Origin: Macrocystis pyrifera
Lineage: Eukaryota > Sar > Phaeophyceae > Laminariales > Laminariaceae
DNA length: 64,000 nucleotides
NCBI GenBank assembly: GCA_031763025.1
Contig: JASSKH010000023.1
Coordinates: forward strand, 1,302,001-1,366,000
Direction of reading: 5' to 3'
Shown here: in pieces, positions 10,061 through 21,004 of the stretch
Layout of the letters: every line of letters begins with the position of its first letter
Numbering within the stretch: position 1 is the first letter of the stretch
Notes under the pieces: generated by a model
What the model was told of the DNA's origin: nothing
Database searches by the model: none
The model's input: the letters and a program-made list of their open reading frames with translations, nothing else
Program-made: the position numbers and the translations under genes

Positions 10061-11277
10061 ATATGCTATATACAACACGCTTCGCTCCGCGGGCGGCGTA
10101 GGCCGCCCGCTACGCTCGCTCAGGAAGGAAAAGTACATCAAATAATGCGAAGCGGACAGGGGTCCATGACTGAATAAAGTTTTTTTTATGATTGATTGTA
10201 GTTGCAAACTGGCGACTTGATGATGCCAAGAGTCCCGCCGCCGTGCTTCAGGAGAAAGCAGAGCTCGGACGCCACATACGCTTCGCGTCGCGGGCGGTTT
10301 TCCGCTATGCTCGCTCACATGCCGTACGTACGTACATACCCCAGGTAGGGTACTTATTTTCTTCTTTCGGTATGTTCTATGTCTGTACTCGTATGTACGA
10401 AAGATAAAGCACAGCACGGCACAGCAGCACCCCAAAAACAATGAAAATGAAACCGACAATTGCGGAAAGAAAAAAAAATCCCCGTCCCCTCTTGTGAAAT
10501 ATTTTCCTGCCTGATTGGAACACCTTACACCGGTCAAAAAGAAAAAAAGCAAAAAATCAAACAGCAGAGCTTCTCTCTCAGCCTCGTACACCGCCCGCCC
10601 CTCTCGCGACCATCTCGAAACCGATTCAGTTCGCGTAAAGCTTTCCTCCATCTCTTCCACAGCGAGCCCCGTCGCCCGCTTCGCGTGAAGCCCGGTGCTC
10701 ACCATGGACCTCGTTCGCCAGCTCGACGATGTTGGTGCTCAGACTGCCTCACGCTCTCTGTTACTTTTAGTTTCGTCGCAAAAATAAGCACCACTTGACT
10801 TTTATTTTTCTTATCAAAACGATCCTTATATACTCGTACATAGTATAACCGGACTCACACCAAGAGGCCAGACAGAGTCCATTCATGCTTCCCTCGTGTC
10901 TCGAGGCGCACGCGACGCCTAGCCACGAAAACGGCGACTGAGCTCCTTGCAACCCCCCCTCTACCCGCTAGCACCCGCTGACACCCGCGACGGTGCCGCG
11001 CTCGCACGCGGAACTGTGCTTGAAGAACACGCACGCACTCGAAACGAAGAAGAAAAGAAGGAAAGAAGGACTGAAAGTGCAAAGAGAAATGGAGAAAACA
11101 AAAGACCCGCTGGAAAGGTCTGGCAAGTAATAAAAGGAGGTGATTTCCAAGTGGGAGCTCTGAGAGGCCAGGGATGTACCAACTAAGTACGCTCAGAGAG
11201 TGAGATATCTATAAGTAGTTCTATGGTAATTCCGCATTAATATGATACAACCGTTAAGGCTTGAAATTCCGCATCAG
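10061..11277. other. No convincing gene; GC-rich hairpin near 10080
   Basis: The stretch near 10080-10125 contains a GCGGGCGGCGTAGGCCGCCCGC palindromic core flanked by CTTCGCTC/GCTCGCTC. A related CGCTTCGCG...GCTATGCTCGCTCA motif recurs near 10278-10315. The rest has short frames without recognisable domains. Confidence 0.4.
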
Positions 11278-12113
11278 GTCACTTCTTATGCAGTCGGAAA
11301 CATGGATTGAAAAAACCGGTGCCCGATCAGAGACAAAAAATAGCAATTTTATGCAGTTGAAAAAGCGCCTTTTCAATCCAAGATTTTTCGATTGTGATTT
11401 CCAACTGGACCAGACAGTAGAGAAAATTGATATTTTCGATCCAACTCGCGCCATCGGATTCATGATTCGGAAATGTTAGAATGCCCCGCCGCATACTCGT
11501 ACGAGTATCACCCACCCACACAACAACACGACGTACGACACGACCCCACACCACAACCTCGGCGACGCTGGCTTGGCTGCTGTCACTTTTGCTATGCTCG
11601 GCGCGAGTCGGCGTGATACATCCTTATCTACGCCCCTCAGCAGCACGTGACAGCACCCGATAGCCGCAGTGCGCGGTATCGATTACCTTTCGCCAACTGC
11701 TGCGATGGCTGTAGCTTTGGCGACTCTCGAGAAATCCAGCGCCGCCATGGCCTCGAGGACGAGATGGAGGAGAACGCCCCGCGTATGACGCTCACACGCT
11801 TCTCGAAGCAGAAGCGAGACATCAGCATGTATGTATGGGTTGGCGCGGCTGCTGGAAGAGGAAGACCTCTTTGACCCCACGAGCATTACGTACGGCGAAG
11901 CAGTTTCGAACCGACTTCAGCCTGCCCTACCCTTTACTTGGAGCTGAAAGTCACTCCCCTACTCTTACGTCTAACGTCTCCAGAAAAAACACAAAAACTG
12001 TATTCGATCCGACGGATTATAAGCAGGGTAGCTATTCCCAATCCAGTTTGAAAAATAACCGATCGGAAACCGGCTTGTTCAATCTTACTTTCTGACTGCA
12101 TAAGAATTGACCT
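11278..12113. repeat. 836-bp segment bounded by inverted repeats (J)
   Basis: The left end GTCACTTCTTATGCAGTCGG..ATTGAAAAAACCGGT is mirrored by the complement of the right end, GTCAATTCTTATGCAGTCAG..ATTGAACAAGCCGGT. About 45 bases are clearly similar, and the likeness extends inward to CCCGATC/TCCGATC. The segment encloses GC-rich sequence (11480-11960) in which I recognise no transposase. It could be a non-autonomous DNA transposon or two opposed copies of one repeat. Confidence 0.55.
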
Positions 12114-13700
12114 CACAGCAGTTATCCACACGGCAGTTCTGCTTTTACTTACTCTGGACACAGCGGATTGTAATTCAGCAGTATTTACACCGTCAACCAA
12201 TAGTTAGTTGATGAAATTGCTACTTCCCGATATCCGGTACGTAGTGGATCGGAAAACGTTCACAGCAGTCCTCCAAGCGGGAGACCGTCAACCATCGCCC
12301 CAATCGTACATATTTTCACACTTTTTTTTGCGAGTTCAAACCCATAATATCACGCCAGCGCAATGCAGTAACACGACGAGGCAAATTTAGGCCGCTTGTG
12401 CATCGAATCAGCATTAAAAACTGTCCGTACTCGTCGTTTCGTCGTACAGCAGCATTACCAGTGTTGGGGATTGCCTCCGAAAATAGTACCGATCAATTCT
12501 TGAAAGAGATTGCCCGAAAAAAGTTAATCTTGATCTTTTCGGTAATCTTGGCGGAGGAAGGCAATCTCAATCTCGATCTCAATCTTGATCTGTAGCGCGC
12601 CAAATTTCAAGCGATTTTGATATTTTGTAGTCGTGGTTCCTGTATTCTAGGACATTTATGTTGCTGTACGCTCAAAATGCATCGGTTCTCAATTCAGCAA
12701 CGATATAGACCACTAATAATAATAAATATATATAATACAAGGGGGGATTCGCCGGGGCGGGCAGACGCCCGCCTGCGGCTCCGCGCATGCCCATAAGGGC
12801 TGAGAGTACCGGGATCGAGGCTGTTAGTGCGACAGTACTGCCAAGGGGTGCATATTAAAAAAAAAAATTGAGCAACTGAAAAGTCCCGGGGAAAACCCTG
12901 CAAATTTCATGTCCTTTTTCGCAGTGGTTCACGAGATACGACCTTCGGACGATTTATCCATTTTTGGCTGGCCCAGCTCGTACGTACGAGACGCTCGGCG
13001 TCCGTGCAGTATATTCCGCATGCAGATAGATACAAAACAATTATTAGTGGGCAGCAGTCGATCGATTTTTATCGACAGTACGAAGCGCCGGCGACTACGT
13101 TGGTGCAGCAAGCTCACAACAGCAAACACCAGCAGCAAGCACCAGCAGCATAGCGTACAGGTACGTATCATAAGAATACTACGCTGGCACGAGACCTCTG
13201 CCGAGACACAAAAAAAAATGTCAATTGCGAGACGGTACTCGTACAACTTCCGAAGCAGAGATGGGTCCGTATTTCAGCTTTAACGCGGAGACACATCACC
13301 GAGAGGAGTTGACTTGCATATTTACCATGCTAACGGGAGTTAGTACCAAAAACGTATTCCAGGCAAAGCACTGCAGCAGCAAGAGCAGCAGCAAAACAGG
13401 ATAGTAGCCGCACATACATAGTAGCAGCAACGGAGCAGCGGATGAGCAGCGGGCGCGGCAGCAGCAGCAGCACAGCAACAGAACCAGCACATCATGCAGG
13501 CCCGAGGCTGCCCCTGGCACAACAGTCGGGACAGGGGAGCTCGATGGCGCACGAGGAGGAAGAAGCACGACGTCGTCGTCGTACCTCGTCGTAACCAGTA
13601 CATGTTCATGACTTAAAGTTTTGCTTGGGAGTTACACGATAAAAAAGAAAAGCGCCTTCACAATACAATTTAAACTCCACCCCTCATGTGATATGCTGGT
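12114..13700. other. Gene-free mosaic with simple repeats
   Basis: The stretch contains a short AATCTCAATCTCGATCTCAA-type microsatellite at about 12560-12592. CAGCAG-rich tracts lie at about 13110-13160 and 13370-13480. The frames over the CAG tracts are low-complexity artefacts. No promoter or exon structure could be supported. Confidence 0.5.
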
Positions 13701-13703
13701 GCC

Positions 13704-13737
13704 CAATGGCAATGACGAGTACTCGTCATTGCCATTG
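13704..13737. repeat. Perfect 34-bp palindrome
   Basis: CAATGGCAATGACGAGT is followed directly by its exact reverse complement with no spacer. Partial copies of GCAATG/CATTGCC continue to about 13800 (GATGGGAATGACTATCATCCCC). It has cruciform potential. No adjacent gene could be linked to it. Confidence 0.9.
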
Positions 13738-13800
13738 CTGATGCCTGATGGGAATGACTATCATCCCCATTGATGGCATTTTTTGCCATTGCTGCTGCCT

Positions 13801-15599
13801 GCTGCGTGTAAACAAAAAGCCAAAATCATAGACACCGGTTGTGCTTCCGCCACTGTACCCCTCCTCCCGCGGCGTGGACTCATCCCATTCGGTCGAAACT
13901 CAAGCCCCCGTCTTCTCTGTCTCACGGAGCCTGGTGGCCCGGCGTGCACAGCAGCCGAAGACGATCGTAACGCTCGTTTCCCGACCATACGCTAGCCTAC
14001 GAACCTCAACATATTTGCGTTAAACTCGTGCTTTCACACGTGATACAGCCCGAATCGGAATTTCGACACACGTTTCTGGAACGCCCAACCCTCAACGCAC
14101 AAGCAACGGCGGAGTATGAGACTGGCCACGCCAGCCCATATTCCCCACACTCTTGCCGCCATGAGCTGTCGAAAGCCGCGGAGGATTCGGCCTCTCCCGT
14201 TTCGGCCAAAGGAGAAGAGGTTCAATCTGGGTGCCGGCATCAAAAACAGAAAATCTTACCGTCACGAGCGAGCATAGATCTGATGTCGGCTGACAGCACA
14301 TTTGCCCCTTGACAGCCGTCAAGGACATCCCAATGCTGAAAACTATCATTTTTCAGGAGAGGGTTTGACGGGTCAAAGGCGGGCCTGACGGGGCAAAGGT
14401 AGACCGCCAAACGTATTGGTCCCCAGACTGATAAATAAAGTATCGACCACTCAACTCGTCCATCTCACAGCTGATGTTTTAATATATAAAGCTCCAGCAA
14501 GAAATGAGCAGAGCACACCCGGCCACAGCTGTCAAAAACATCCTAATGACAAAAACTACAATATTTTGAAAGAGGGTTTGACGGGCCAAGAGTAGGCCTG
14601 ACGGGGCAAAGGTAGGCCGACAACCAAATTATTCGACCACGAGGCTTTCATAAATCAAGTATCAACCACTCAACTGGTCCCACTCATAGCTGACGTATTC
14701 ACACCCCGACAGCCGGCAGCCAGCGCACGGCGCAAGTATGCCCGAGGCCGCCCTCGACACAGTCGGGAACGGGAAACATGATAAGGCAATTTCGTCCCGT
14801 GAGGTGAACCTCATCTCGCGCTAGCACGAACAACGCAATAAAATACGTCTAACAAACGCTGAGGAGCGCTTAGAACACAGGGCCAACAATATCCTATATA
14901 TATCTATTATATATTACTGCTGTAGGAGTGCATGAGTCGCAGTATCCATCCGCATTATGTTAAGGAAAGGTGTACAGCAGGGTGTAACATTTCATCTGAA
15001 CACAAAATAGACATCAAAGCAAAATGTGATAACAAGGTATCAGTATCATTATGCACCCCACAGCAGCGCAAGAGCGCAAGGCGCACAGACACGTACTAGA
15101 ACACCACCCACAGCGCAGTTTCTTGCAAAATATCTGGTTGGTGAGTATTATTATTGTTCATTAGTCATGTTCCATTCGCTGCTGGTACATCGTATTGTAT
15201 ACTGGCTTGCCACTCCCCACACCCAACACACATAAAACACAACAAGCGGAATCGCTACAGCAAGGAGGCAAATACACATACATACACGTAGACATCTGTG
15301 CATGATGGTGCCTGGGTACAATTGTGGTTTGTGTGTGTAGAGCAGGGGAGATGGGCGGGGAGACGCGTTTTAAAGGGGTTTCCAGTGATATGGTAAGGCG
15401 TTATTCGGGCGGGATCCAAAATATTGAGATTTAAAGATAGAATCAACCAATCATCGATTCTCAATCTAGATTGAAATATCGGCCGTCAAAACCACCAACT
15501 CAACCTCGAGATTTTCCAAAAGATTGCAATCTTTTCGGGGCAATTCAATCCCAATCCCCATCACTGCCCAGCATTGCACACTATCTTCCACCCAAATTT
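13801..15599. other. Gene-free region with family O-like fragments
   Basis: At 14280-14420 and 14510-14640 there are two related blocks sharing GAGAGGGTTTGACGGG(T/C)C and GCCTGACGGGGCAAAGGTAG. Both lie near family O-style CCCCTTGACAGCCGTCAAGG. They look like internal parts of the same miniature-element family. The remaining frames show no domain. Confidence 0.5.
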
Positions 15600-15807
15600 T
15601 ATTCTTCGTGGCACTGAAATAGGGAGAAAAAACATAAAAAATAATGCCGGGTACCCGGTACCCGAATACCCGACGAAAAAAAAACGGGTACCCGGGTACC
15701 CGGTCGTAAAAATGGCATTACCCAGGGGATAGGGTAGGGTCCGGGCTCCCAAATTTGGCGGGTACCCGTTTGTGGCGGGTACCCGCAGGGTCCAACCTCT
15801 ACTAGGG
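15600..15807. repeat. Degenerate GGGTACCCG array, probable hAT 3' end
   Basis: GCCGGGTACCCGGTACCCGA, later GGGTACCCGGGTACCCGG, then GGCGGGTACCCG twice, end at CAGGGTCCAACCTCTACTA. The motif matches the array at 9258-9440, and both arrays lie next to a GGACC/GGTCC-containing edge. A LINE fragment starts at once on the right, consistent with an insertion boundary. Confidence 0.45.
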
Positions 15808-16800
15808 GGTATTATCCACAAAAACTCTGACCTCCCGCTCGAAATCGGCCGAAGGATAGATCTCAAACGGACATGCCCGAAACGGTTTGGCCCCGAGTTG
15901 TATGATAGGACAACCGCCCCGCTTAGCCTGAAAGTCCGAATGCCGAAGGCCGAGGTGATTGAGACCCTGCGGTACGGATGTGCGACGGACCCTCAGAGCG
16001 GAACACTTTGCCAAGCTTTGAACGGCTCACCAAGTCCTCTTGCGAGTCATTGGCTTCCAGCGCCGGCTTTGTACTGATCACGCCACTCTCTCTCGTACGC
16101 GAAGGCCCTCAAGATGACACGTTGCGAGGGCATCGAAACGGCTATCTGTGGCTCTTTTTCGCGGGGGCCGGGGCGCGGCAAAGCAAGGAGCAATTTTTTA
16201 CCCAGTCTGCAATGTTCGGGACAGTGGCTGGCTGGCAGAACCCGAGACCTGGCGGACAGTTTACGAATCGACATAGATACATAGTCGAAAACCTCATAAG
16301 TTAAGTGAGTTCCAAGCCATCGAAGGGTCAACGTAACACTCCTTAGTGTTGAAGTTGAGACCGCGCTGTGGTCCACTGCAGCAAAAAAAAAGCGGAGAAG
16401 TGGAACCGGGGGTCCTTGAAGCAGCGGAACGGTTCATGGTGAGGTGGCACGAGGATGAGGCACAGCTGAGAAGGCAGCGCCGCGCATCCGCCGTGGGTGG
16501 TGCCCAAGGGAATGGCGGGAGGGAGAGCAACAGGAGGAGTGGAAGAAACCACGACCAAGGCAAAAAATGCGGGGAGGGGGGGCAACAGGAGGAATAGAAG
16601 GGAAACCGCGGTGGAAGAAAGTAGGAAAGAGGCGGCAGACAGGGTAGAACATAATCAGGCTGCCTAGTGTGTAGAACATGTGTATGCTACTCGTGCCGCC
16701 AACTACTGCGGCTGGGTTGAACGTGGTCCTCCTTTGTCTTAATTTTCTTTTGGCGCTTCATCTTCCGTGCTATCGCTACTTTCATATTTTGTTTTACTCG
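15808..16800 (+). pseudogene. LINE (non-LTR) C-terminal domain and 3' region, 5' truncated
   Basis: The text starts with IIHKNSDLPLEIGRRIDLKR (15808 on) and reads LYDRTTAPLSLKVRMPKAEV. It continues with frameshifts through RYGCATDPQSGTL, VLLRVIGFQR-like sequence, and CEGIETAICGSFSRGPGRGK. Further down come a degenerate KAEKWNRGSLKQRNGS and the basic RRQRRASAVGGAQGNGGRES. Parallel copies lie at 43186 and 60895. The C-terminal RRLFFAG motif of those copies corresponds to the RxLxWLGH segment of other LINEs. The copy lacks the endonuclease and RT core, the usual result of 5' truncation. Confidence 0.85.
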
Positions 16801-16826
16801 TCCTTATTCTAGGCTGAATCTTGGGA

Positions 16827-17480
16827 GAGCCGAAAACGGAAAACAGAACTAGCATGCACTTCTGTTTTTCGTATATCTAGCTTCGTCTTTTCTTGTCTCA
16901 CGGTGCTTTGTGTGAGTATGCCGGGGTTTTGTTTGAATTGAGGACGTTGGAGGGAGGAGTTACCGCAATATTTGAATTCGGTGGACACACAGCAGCACAC
17001 GGTGCCCACGCATCCTTTTTGGTACCGACGGGAAACATGGGGCTTGTTTTCGCAGACTCGCGCTTGCTGGACTGATTTGGTTTCCTGCGACGAAGGGTCC
17101 GTAAGCTTGGCAGTCTGCTGCAGCATCAAGGAGCTGTGCGTTGACATTACTGAAAACTCCAGAACACTACGACAACCGCCAAGAGCATGCGGTGTAGTCG
17201 GTTGTTCGCCATCACTAGAGCTTAGAATCACCAGCTACCGCTATATGCCAGGATACCGTGTCAGAGATACCGAATAGTACAGCAATATTACCAGTAGCGA
17301 TGTGTACAAGTACTAGGCCCGCCACGTTATGCCTCCTGTGTGGGATTTTAAACCAATTTCGGCCAGCTCTGGGATCGGTTTCGTCTGGCTGGGCCATATC
17401 TGATCGAAATGCAGAAAATTGTTTTGAGATTTCTTTTTTTTTTTCGCCATCGACAATATTCCAAAGCTTATCACAGTGAC
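16827..17480 (+). repeat. Dispersed repeat E, copy 1
   Basis: This is similar over about 600 bases to 23095-22330 on the other strand. Shared landmarks are GCATGCACTTCTGTTTTTCG, GGAGGGAGGAGTTACCGCAA, GGCAGTCTGCTGCAGCATCA and CTAGGCCCGCCACG. In both copies it is followed by a GGGAC array, so the array belongs to the element. The short frames, such as 16809-17231 minus, align between copies but contain stops, and I recognise no domain. Confidence 0.75.
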
Positions 17481-17790
17481 TGAGAAACGTGACGGGACGG
17501 GACGGGACAGATTTGACTCGTTTGGCGGGGGAAACAAAATGAAAACGGGACTGGACGGGACGGTAAAATGAGGACATAAAACGTTGGCGGGACGGGACAG
17601 GACGGGACAGCGGGTGCAAAGGTTCTCGACGGGACGGGACGGTAAAAGTCAACGGGGCTGATTTTCACGACGGGACGGGTTTTCCCCTCGGCGGGACGGG
17701 ACGGTAATTTTCTTTTTCTTCGGCGGGGCGGGACGGTGAATATCTTTTTCTCGGCTGAACGGGACGGTAAATATGTTTCTCTTCTTTGCC
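17481..17790. repeat. GGGAC-rich degenerate array
   Basis: Around twenty-five CGGGAC or GACGG motifs occur, many as GACGGGACGGTAAA, separated by 10-25 bases of varied AT-rich sequence. This short-motif, irregular-spacing layout resembles subterminal transposase-binding clusters of hAT transposons rather than a simple microsatellite. Frames across it are low-complexity shadows. Confidence 0.65.
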
Positions 17791-18130
17791 GCCGCAAGGT
17801 CGGCGCGGTTGTATGTGAAAAAATTTCCCACACACTGCTGGTTCCGCCAAGGGAGCCGTCCCGACGCAGACGTTTTTCTTCTCGACCCGCAGCCCAAGCT
17901 CCGAGAAGTGCTGCCGCTACACGGGCGACGTCTTCTGATTTCTTCCCATCCCTCCCTCAAGCACTGTTGTTGTGTCGCCAGCTCAAGGAGGCTGTTCTGA
18001 TGGTTGTGCTTGCGCTGTGTTACTGGTGGTTGTGGAGGTGGACGTGGTGGCGGCGGCGGTTGTGATTCTTGTGCCGCTGCTGGTCGATCGACCCCGCCCG
18101 TGAGATAGGCATCCATGGCGTCCGTGCCGG
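17791..18130. other. Gene-free spacer
   Basis: A minus-strand frame (17649-18191) contains a Pro-run PPPPRPPPQPPVTQRKHNH from GGTGG/GGCGGC sequence. No domain is present and it overlaps the GGGAC array, so I treat it as non-coding. Confidence 0.4.
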
Positions 18131-18310
18131 TCACACCAAAGATATTAGGAGACAGAACTTTCACCCCTTGACAGCAACTTTGCATTGACATGCTTTGACT
18201 GACACCGAACTACTAGGTTTTAATGTGTATAACACTCGCCGCTACATCCTTGACAGCGACGTTTTGCGTCCCGCTTGATGACATGTCTCCTGGCATCGTT
18301 TTGGGCCACA
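18131..18310. mobile_element. Miniature inverted-repeat element O, copy 2
   Basis: The left end is CACACCAAAGATATTAGGAG. The complement of the right end is GTGGCCCAAAACGATGCCAG followed by GAGACATG. The ends and the internal CTTGACAG motifs match copy 1 at 8799-9256, but at 180 bases this is a shorter derivative. Confidence 0.65.
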
Positions 18311-18570
18311 CTAGTACTGGTGTGACCGTGAGTTGAGTGGTCTCTGTGCTGCTTGTGTGTGGTGGCGAGCCTGTGGCAGGTGTTGTGTTATAATACTGCC
18401 TTCAGTTGCGAGTGGAGATATGAAGTATTAATATGAAGATTCATAAAAAAAATGAAAAGAAACAACACCACCAGTTATATACACTTACTATTGGTAGTAA
18501 TTTTCATTCTTTTTCGTAGATTGTAATATTTGTACGTACCTTTATTTGAAAGTATAAATATCTAAAACAC

Positions 18571-20750
18571 CCTGGACAGAAGACAATAGTTCAACAATAG
18601 TCTATTAATAGATTCCTATTGCAATTGACTGTCAATTGCGGTCCCTAATTCCAGTTAATTGAAAGGCGTCGAGCTCTATTATCCCGACAATTTCTATTAA
18701 GTGACCCCTGCCTGGCTCTATAGGCAGTCTCCGTAATCAATGGTCTGGACAATTCCAAATATTGGACCTTCTACTAAATAATTTGTCCGGCCAATTCCAA
18801 AAGACAGACTGTCTCCTGAATCAATTGTCTCGACAATTCCAATCGATAGTCAGCCCCCTGAAATAGTTGTCCAGACAATTTCAATTAGTAGACTGACGCC
18901 AAAGTTATTTGTCCCGACAACTCCACTCGATAGACTATCTCCCAGATCAATTGGCCCGACAATTGCAATTTATACACAGTCTCCAAAATCAATTGTCAGG
19001 ATTATTTCAATCAGCAGACTGCTTTTTAAATCAATTGTCCGGGCAATTCCGATTAATAGACGGTAGGCAAAATTAATTACCCCGACAATTTCGACGATCA
19101 CCAAATCTTCAAAAATTACCTCAGACACTGCCATTGGTGGGCAGTCTCCTAAATCAACTGCCCGTACATTTCAAAATAGCAGCGCATACGGATTTTTTTC
19201 TTTCGTGAACTCTTTGTTTAATGATATACATGTGAGCACATGGGCTAGGCGGTATAAACATTTCCTACGTGCGGATATAAAATACAAAGCTGAAGTTGGG
19301 GTGTCCTGCCCTTTTCTGCTTATGCCTTGGACAATAGAGACCTATCAATAGACTATTATTGCCCCTACAGCAGAGTCACGAAGTTGTCTATTAAATGGAA
19401 TTGTCCGGGCAAGTGATGTCGTAGATTGTCTAGCAATTGAAATTGTGTAGACAATTGATCTTGGATACTGTCTAATAATTGGATTTATTCGGATAATTGA
19501 TATTGGGTACTGCCTAACAATTGGAATTGTCCGGACAAATAACTTTGGAGACTCTCTGTCAATTGAAGTTGCTCTCACAATTGATTTCAGAGACTGTCGA
19601 TTAATTGGAATTGTCTGAACAATTGATTTTGGGTGCTTTTCAATAGTTGGAGGAATTATCCAGACCAATGAGCTCGGAGACTGCCTATCGATTGAAATTG
19701 TCCTGGCGAATGATTAAACAGGCTGTCTATTAATTGGAATTGCTTGAACGATTGATTTCGGGCGATTTACTACATGAATTGGACTTGTCGGGGCAACTGC
19801 TTTGAGAGGCCGTGCGTTAATTGGAATTGTCTGGGCAATGGGTTTCGGAAGCGATCTACTAATTGGAATTGTCATGACTATCGAGTTTCAGAGGGCTCTG
19901 TTGTTGAAAGCTGGCAGCTACTTGTAGAGTTATATTTGATTTGGTCAGTACACAACAGTAGTACCACCATGCTAGCATTGTCTCTACATCAGGATCGGGA
20001 ACTTCCCTCTATACGCAATTATTTGCAAGGTCCTATATTGTGCCATACCATGATACTACGTAGTAGTATCAATTTAATGGGGAGTATACAATAAACTACT
20101 GCTGTAGGTACACGGCCGTCATGACGTTTATCGAGCAATTGATTTCTTGCGTGGCATCTGAAAAGAATTGTGCGGACAGTTCCAACTACTTTCTAATCGC
20201 CGAAGTCCGTTTGGACAATTCCATTTAATTGACAGCACCCGAAATCGGTTGTGCGGACAATTTCAGTTAATAAGCAGCAGCTGAAATCAAATGTTCAGAC
20301 AGATCCAATTAATAGACATCTCCCGATTCAATTGTCTGAACAATTTCAGTTACTAGTGGACAACACTCGAAATAAAATTTCTGGGCAATTCCAAGTATTG
20401 GATCAGCACCCGAAATCAATACGCTGAATAATTCCTATTAATTAGCAGTCTGCGCAACAAATTGTAGGGACAATTCCAATTATAGACAACACTCGAAACC
20501 TATTACTCGCATAATTCCAACTAGTAGATGATATTCGAACTCAATTGCCTGGACAACTCCAATTCATAGACAATCGCCGAAAACAATTGTCTGGCCAACT
20601 TCAATTAATGGGCAATCGCCGAAATCAATTGTATGGACAATTTTAATTAATAGACAGTCACCAAAAACAATTGTCAAGACAAAGCAATTAACACCCATCC
20701 TCCTGATCAATTGTGGACACAATAGACTATTGAAATAGTAAGTGTCCAGG
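18571..20750. repeat. Three-block array of 42-bp units in +/-/+ orientation
   Basis: Each unit holds an imperfect dyad close to AATTGTCCGGACAATT plus CAATTAATAGAC(A)GTC. Starts of the dyad near 18782, 18824, 18866, 18908, 18950, 18992 and 19034 show a period of 42. Block 1 (about 18585-19185) reads one way, block 2 (about 19341-19915) is reversed, and block 3 (about 20136-20740) is forward again. The outer ends share CCTGGACA (18571-18578, complement at 20743-20750), followed inward by CAATAGTCTATT. A related terminus CCTTGGACAATAG lies at 19325. No protein is encoded. The ends suggest one or two foldback elements whose long arms are built of tandem subrepeats. Confidence 0.85.
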
Positions 20751-21004
20751 AGGATGTAAAAAAAAAAAGGAAAAAAAAAAGGGAATTTCTGCTAAAAAAA
20801 AAAAGTAAATGTGGTGCGCAGCAATTTCATACCAGGTTTTGTATAAGATGAAGACGATAAAAATACGCCAACTGTGAGTTCGACTAGTTAATAATTGAAT
20901 ACTTTATACCCAATTTTGCCAGCTGGGTAATACGCCTACAACAACTGCTGTTCTATACGTATTTCATTTATAGATGGGAGTAGTTGTGCACAATTTTTTC
21001 ATTT
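20751..21004. other. A-rich stretch and small repeat N
   Basis: An A-rich tract at about 20757-20806 is followed by ATACGCCAACTGTGAGTTCG and GCTGGGTAATACGCCT. These two motifs recur at about 58755-58820, so this is another dispersed short repeat. No gene was seen. Confidence 0.5.

Noticed and set aside
9590-10705. Minus-strand 371-codon reading frame
   Set aside because: Low-complexity Ser/Leu/Phe runs, spans a GC-rich hairpin and several unrelated segments, no domain; the plus-strand acidic frame is more protein-like.
12460-15562. GGGGATTG inverted ends at about 12470 and 15555 as one 3-kb transposon
   Set aside because: Only about ten bases agree and the adjoining sequence is a simple AATCTC-type repeat.
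17160-17260. THAP-like zinc finger in repeat E (CGVVGC)
   Set aside because: The Cys is not conserved in the second copy (IWGVVGC) and the rest of the domain is missing.
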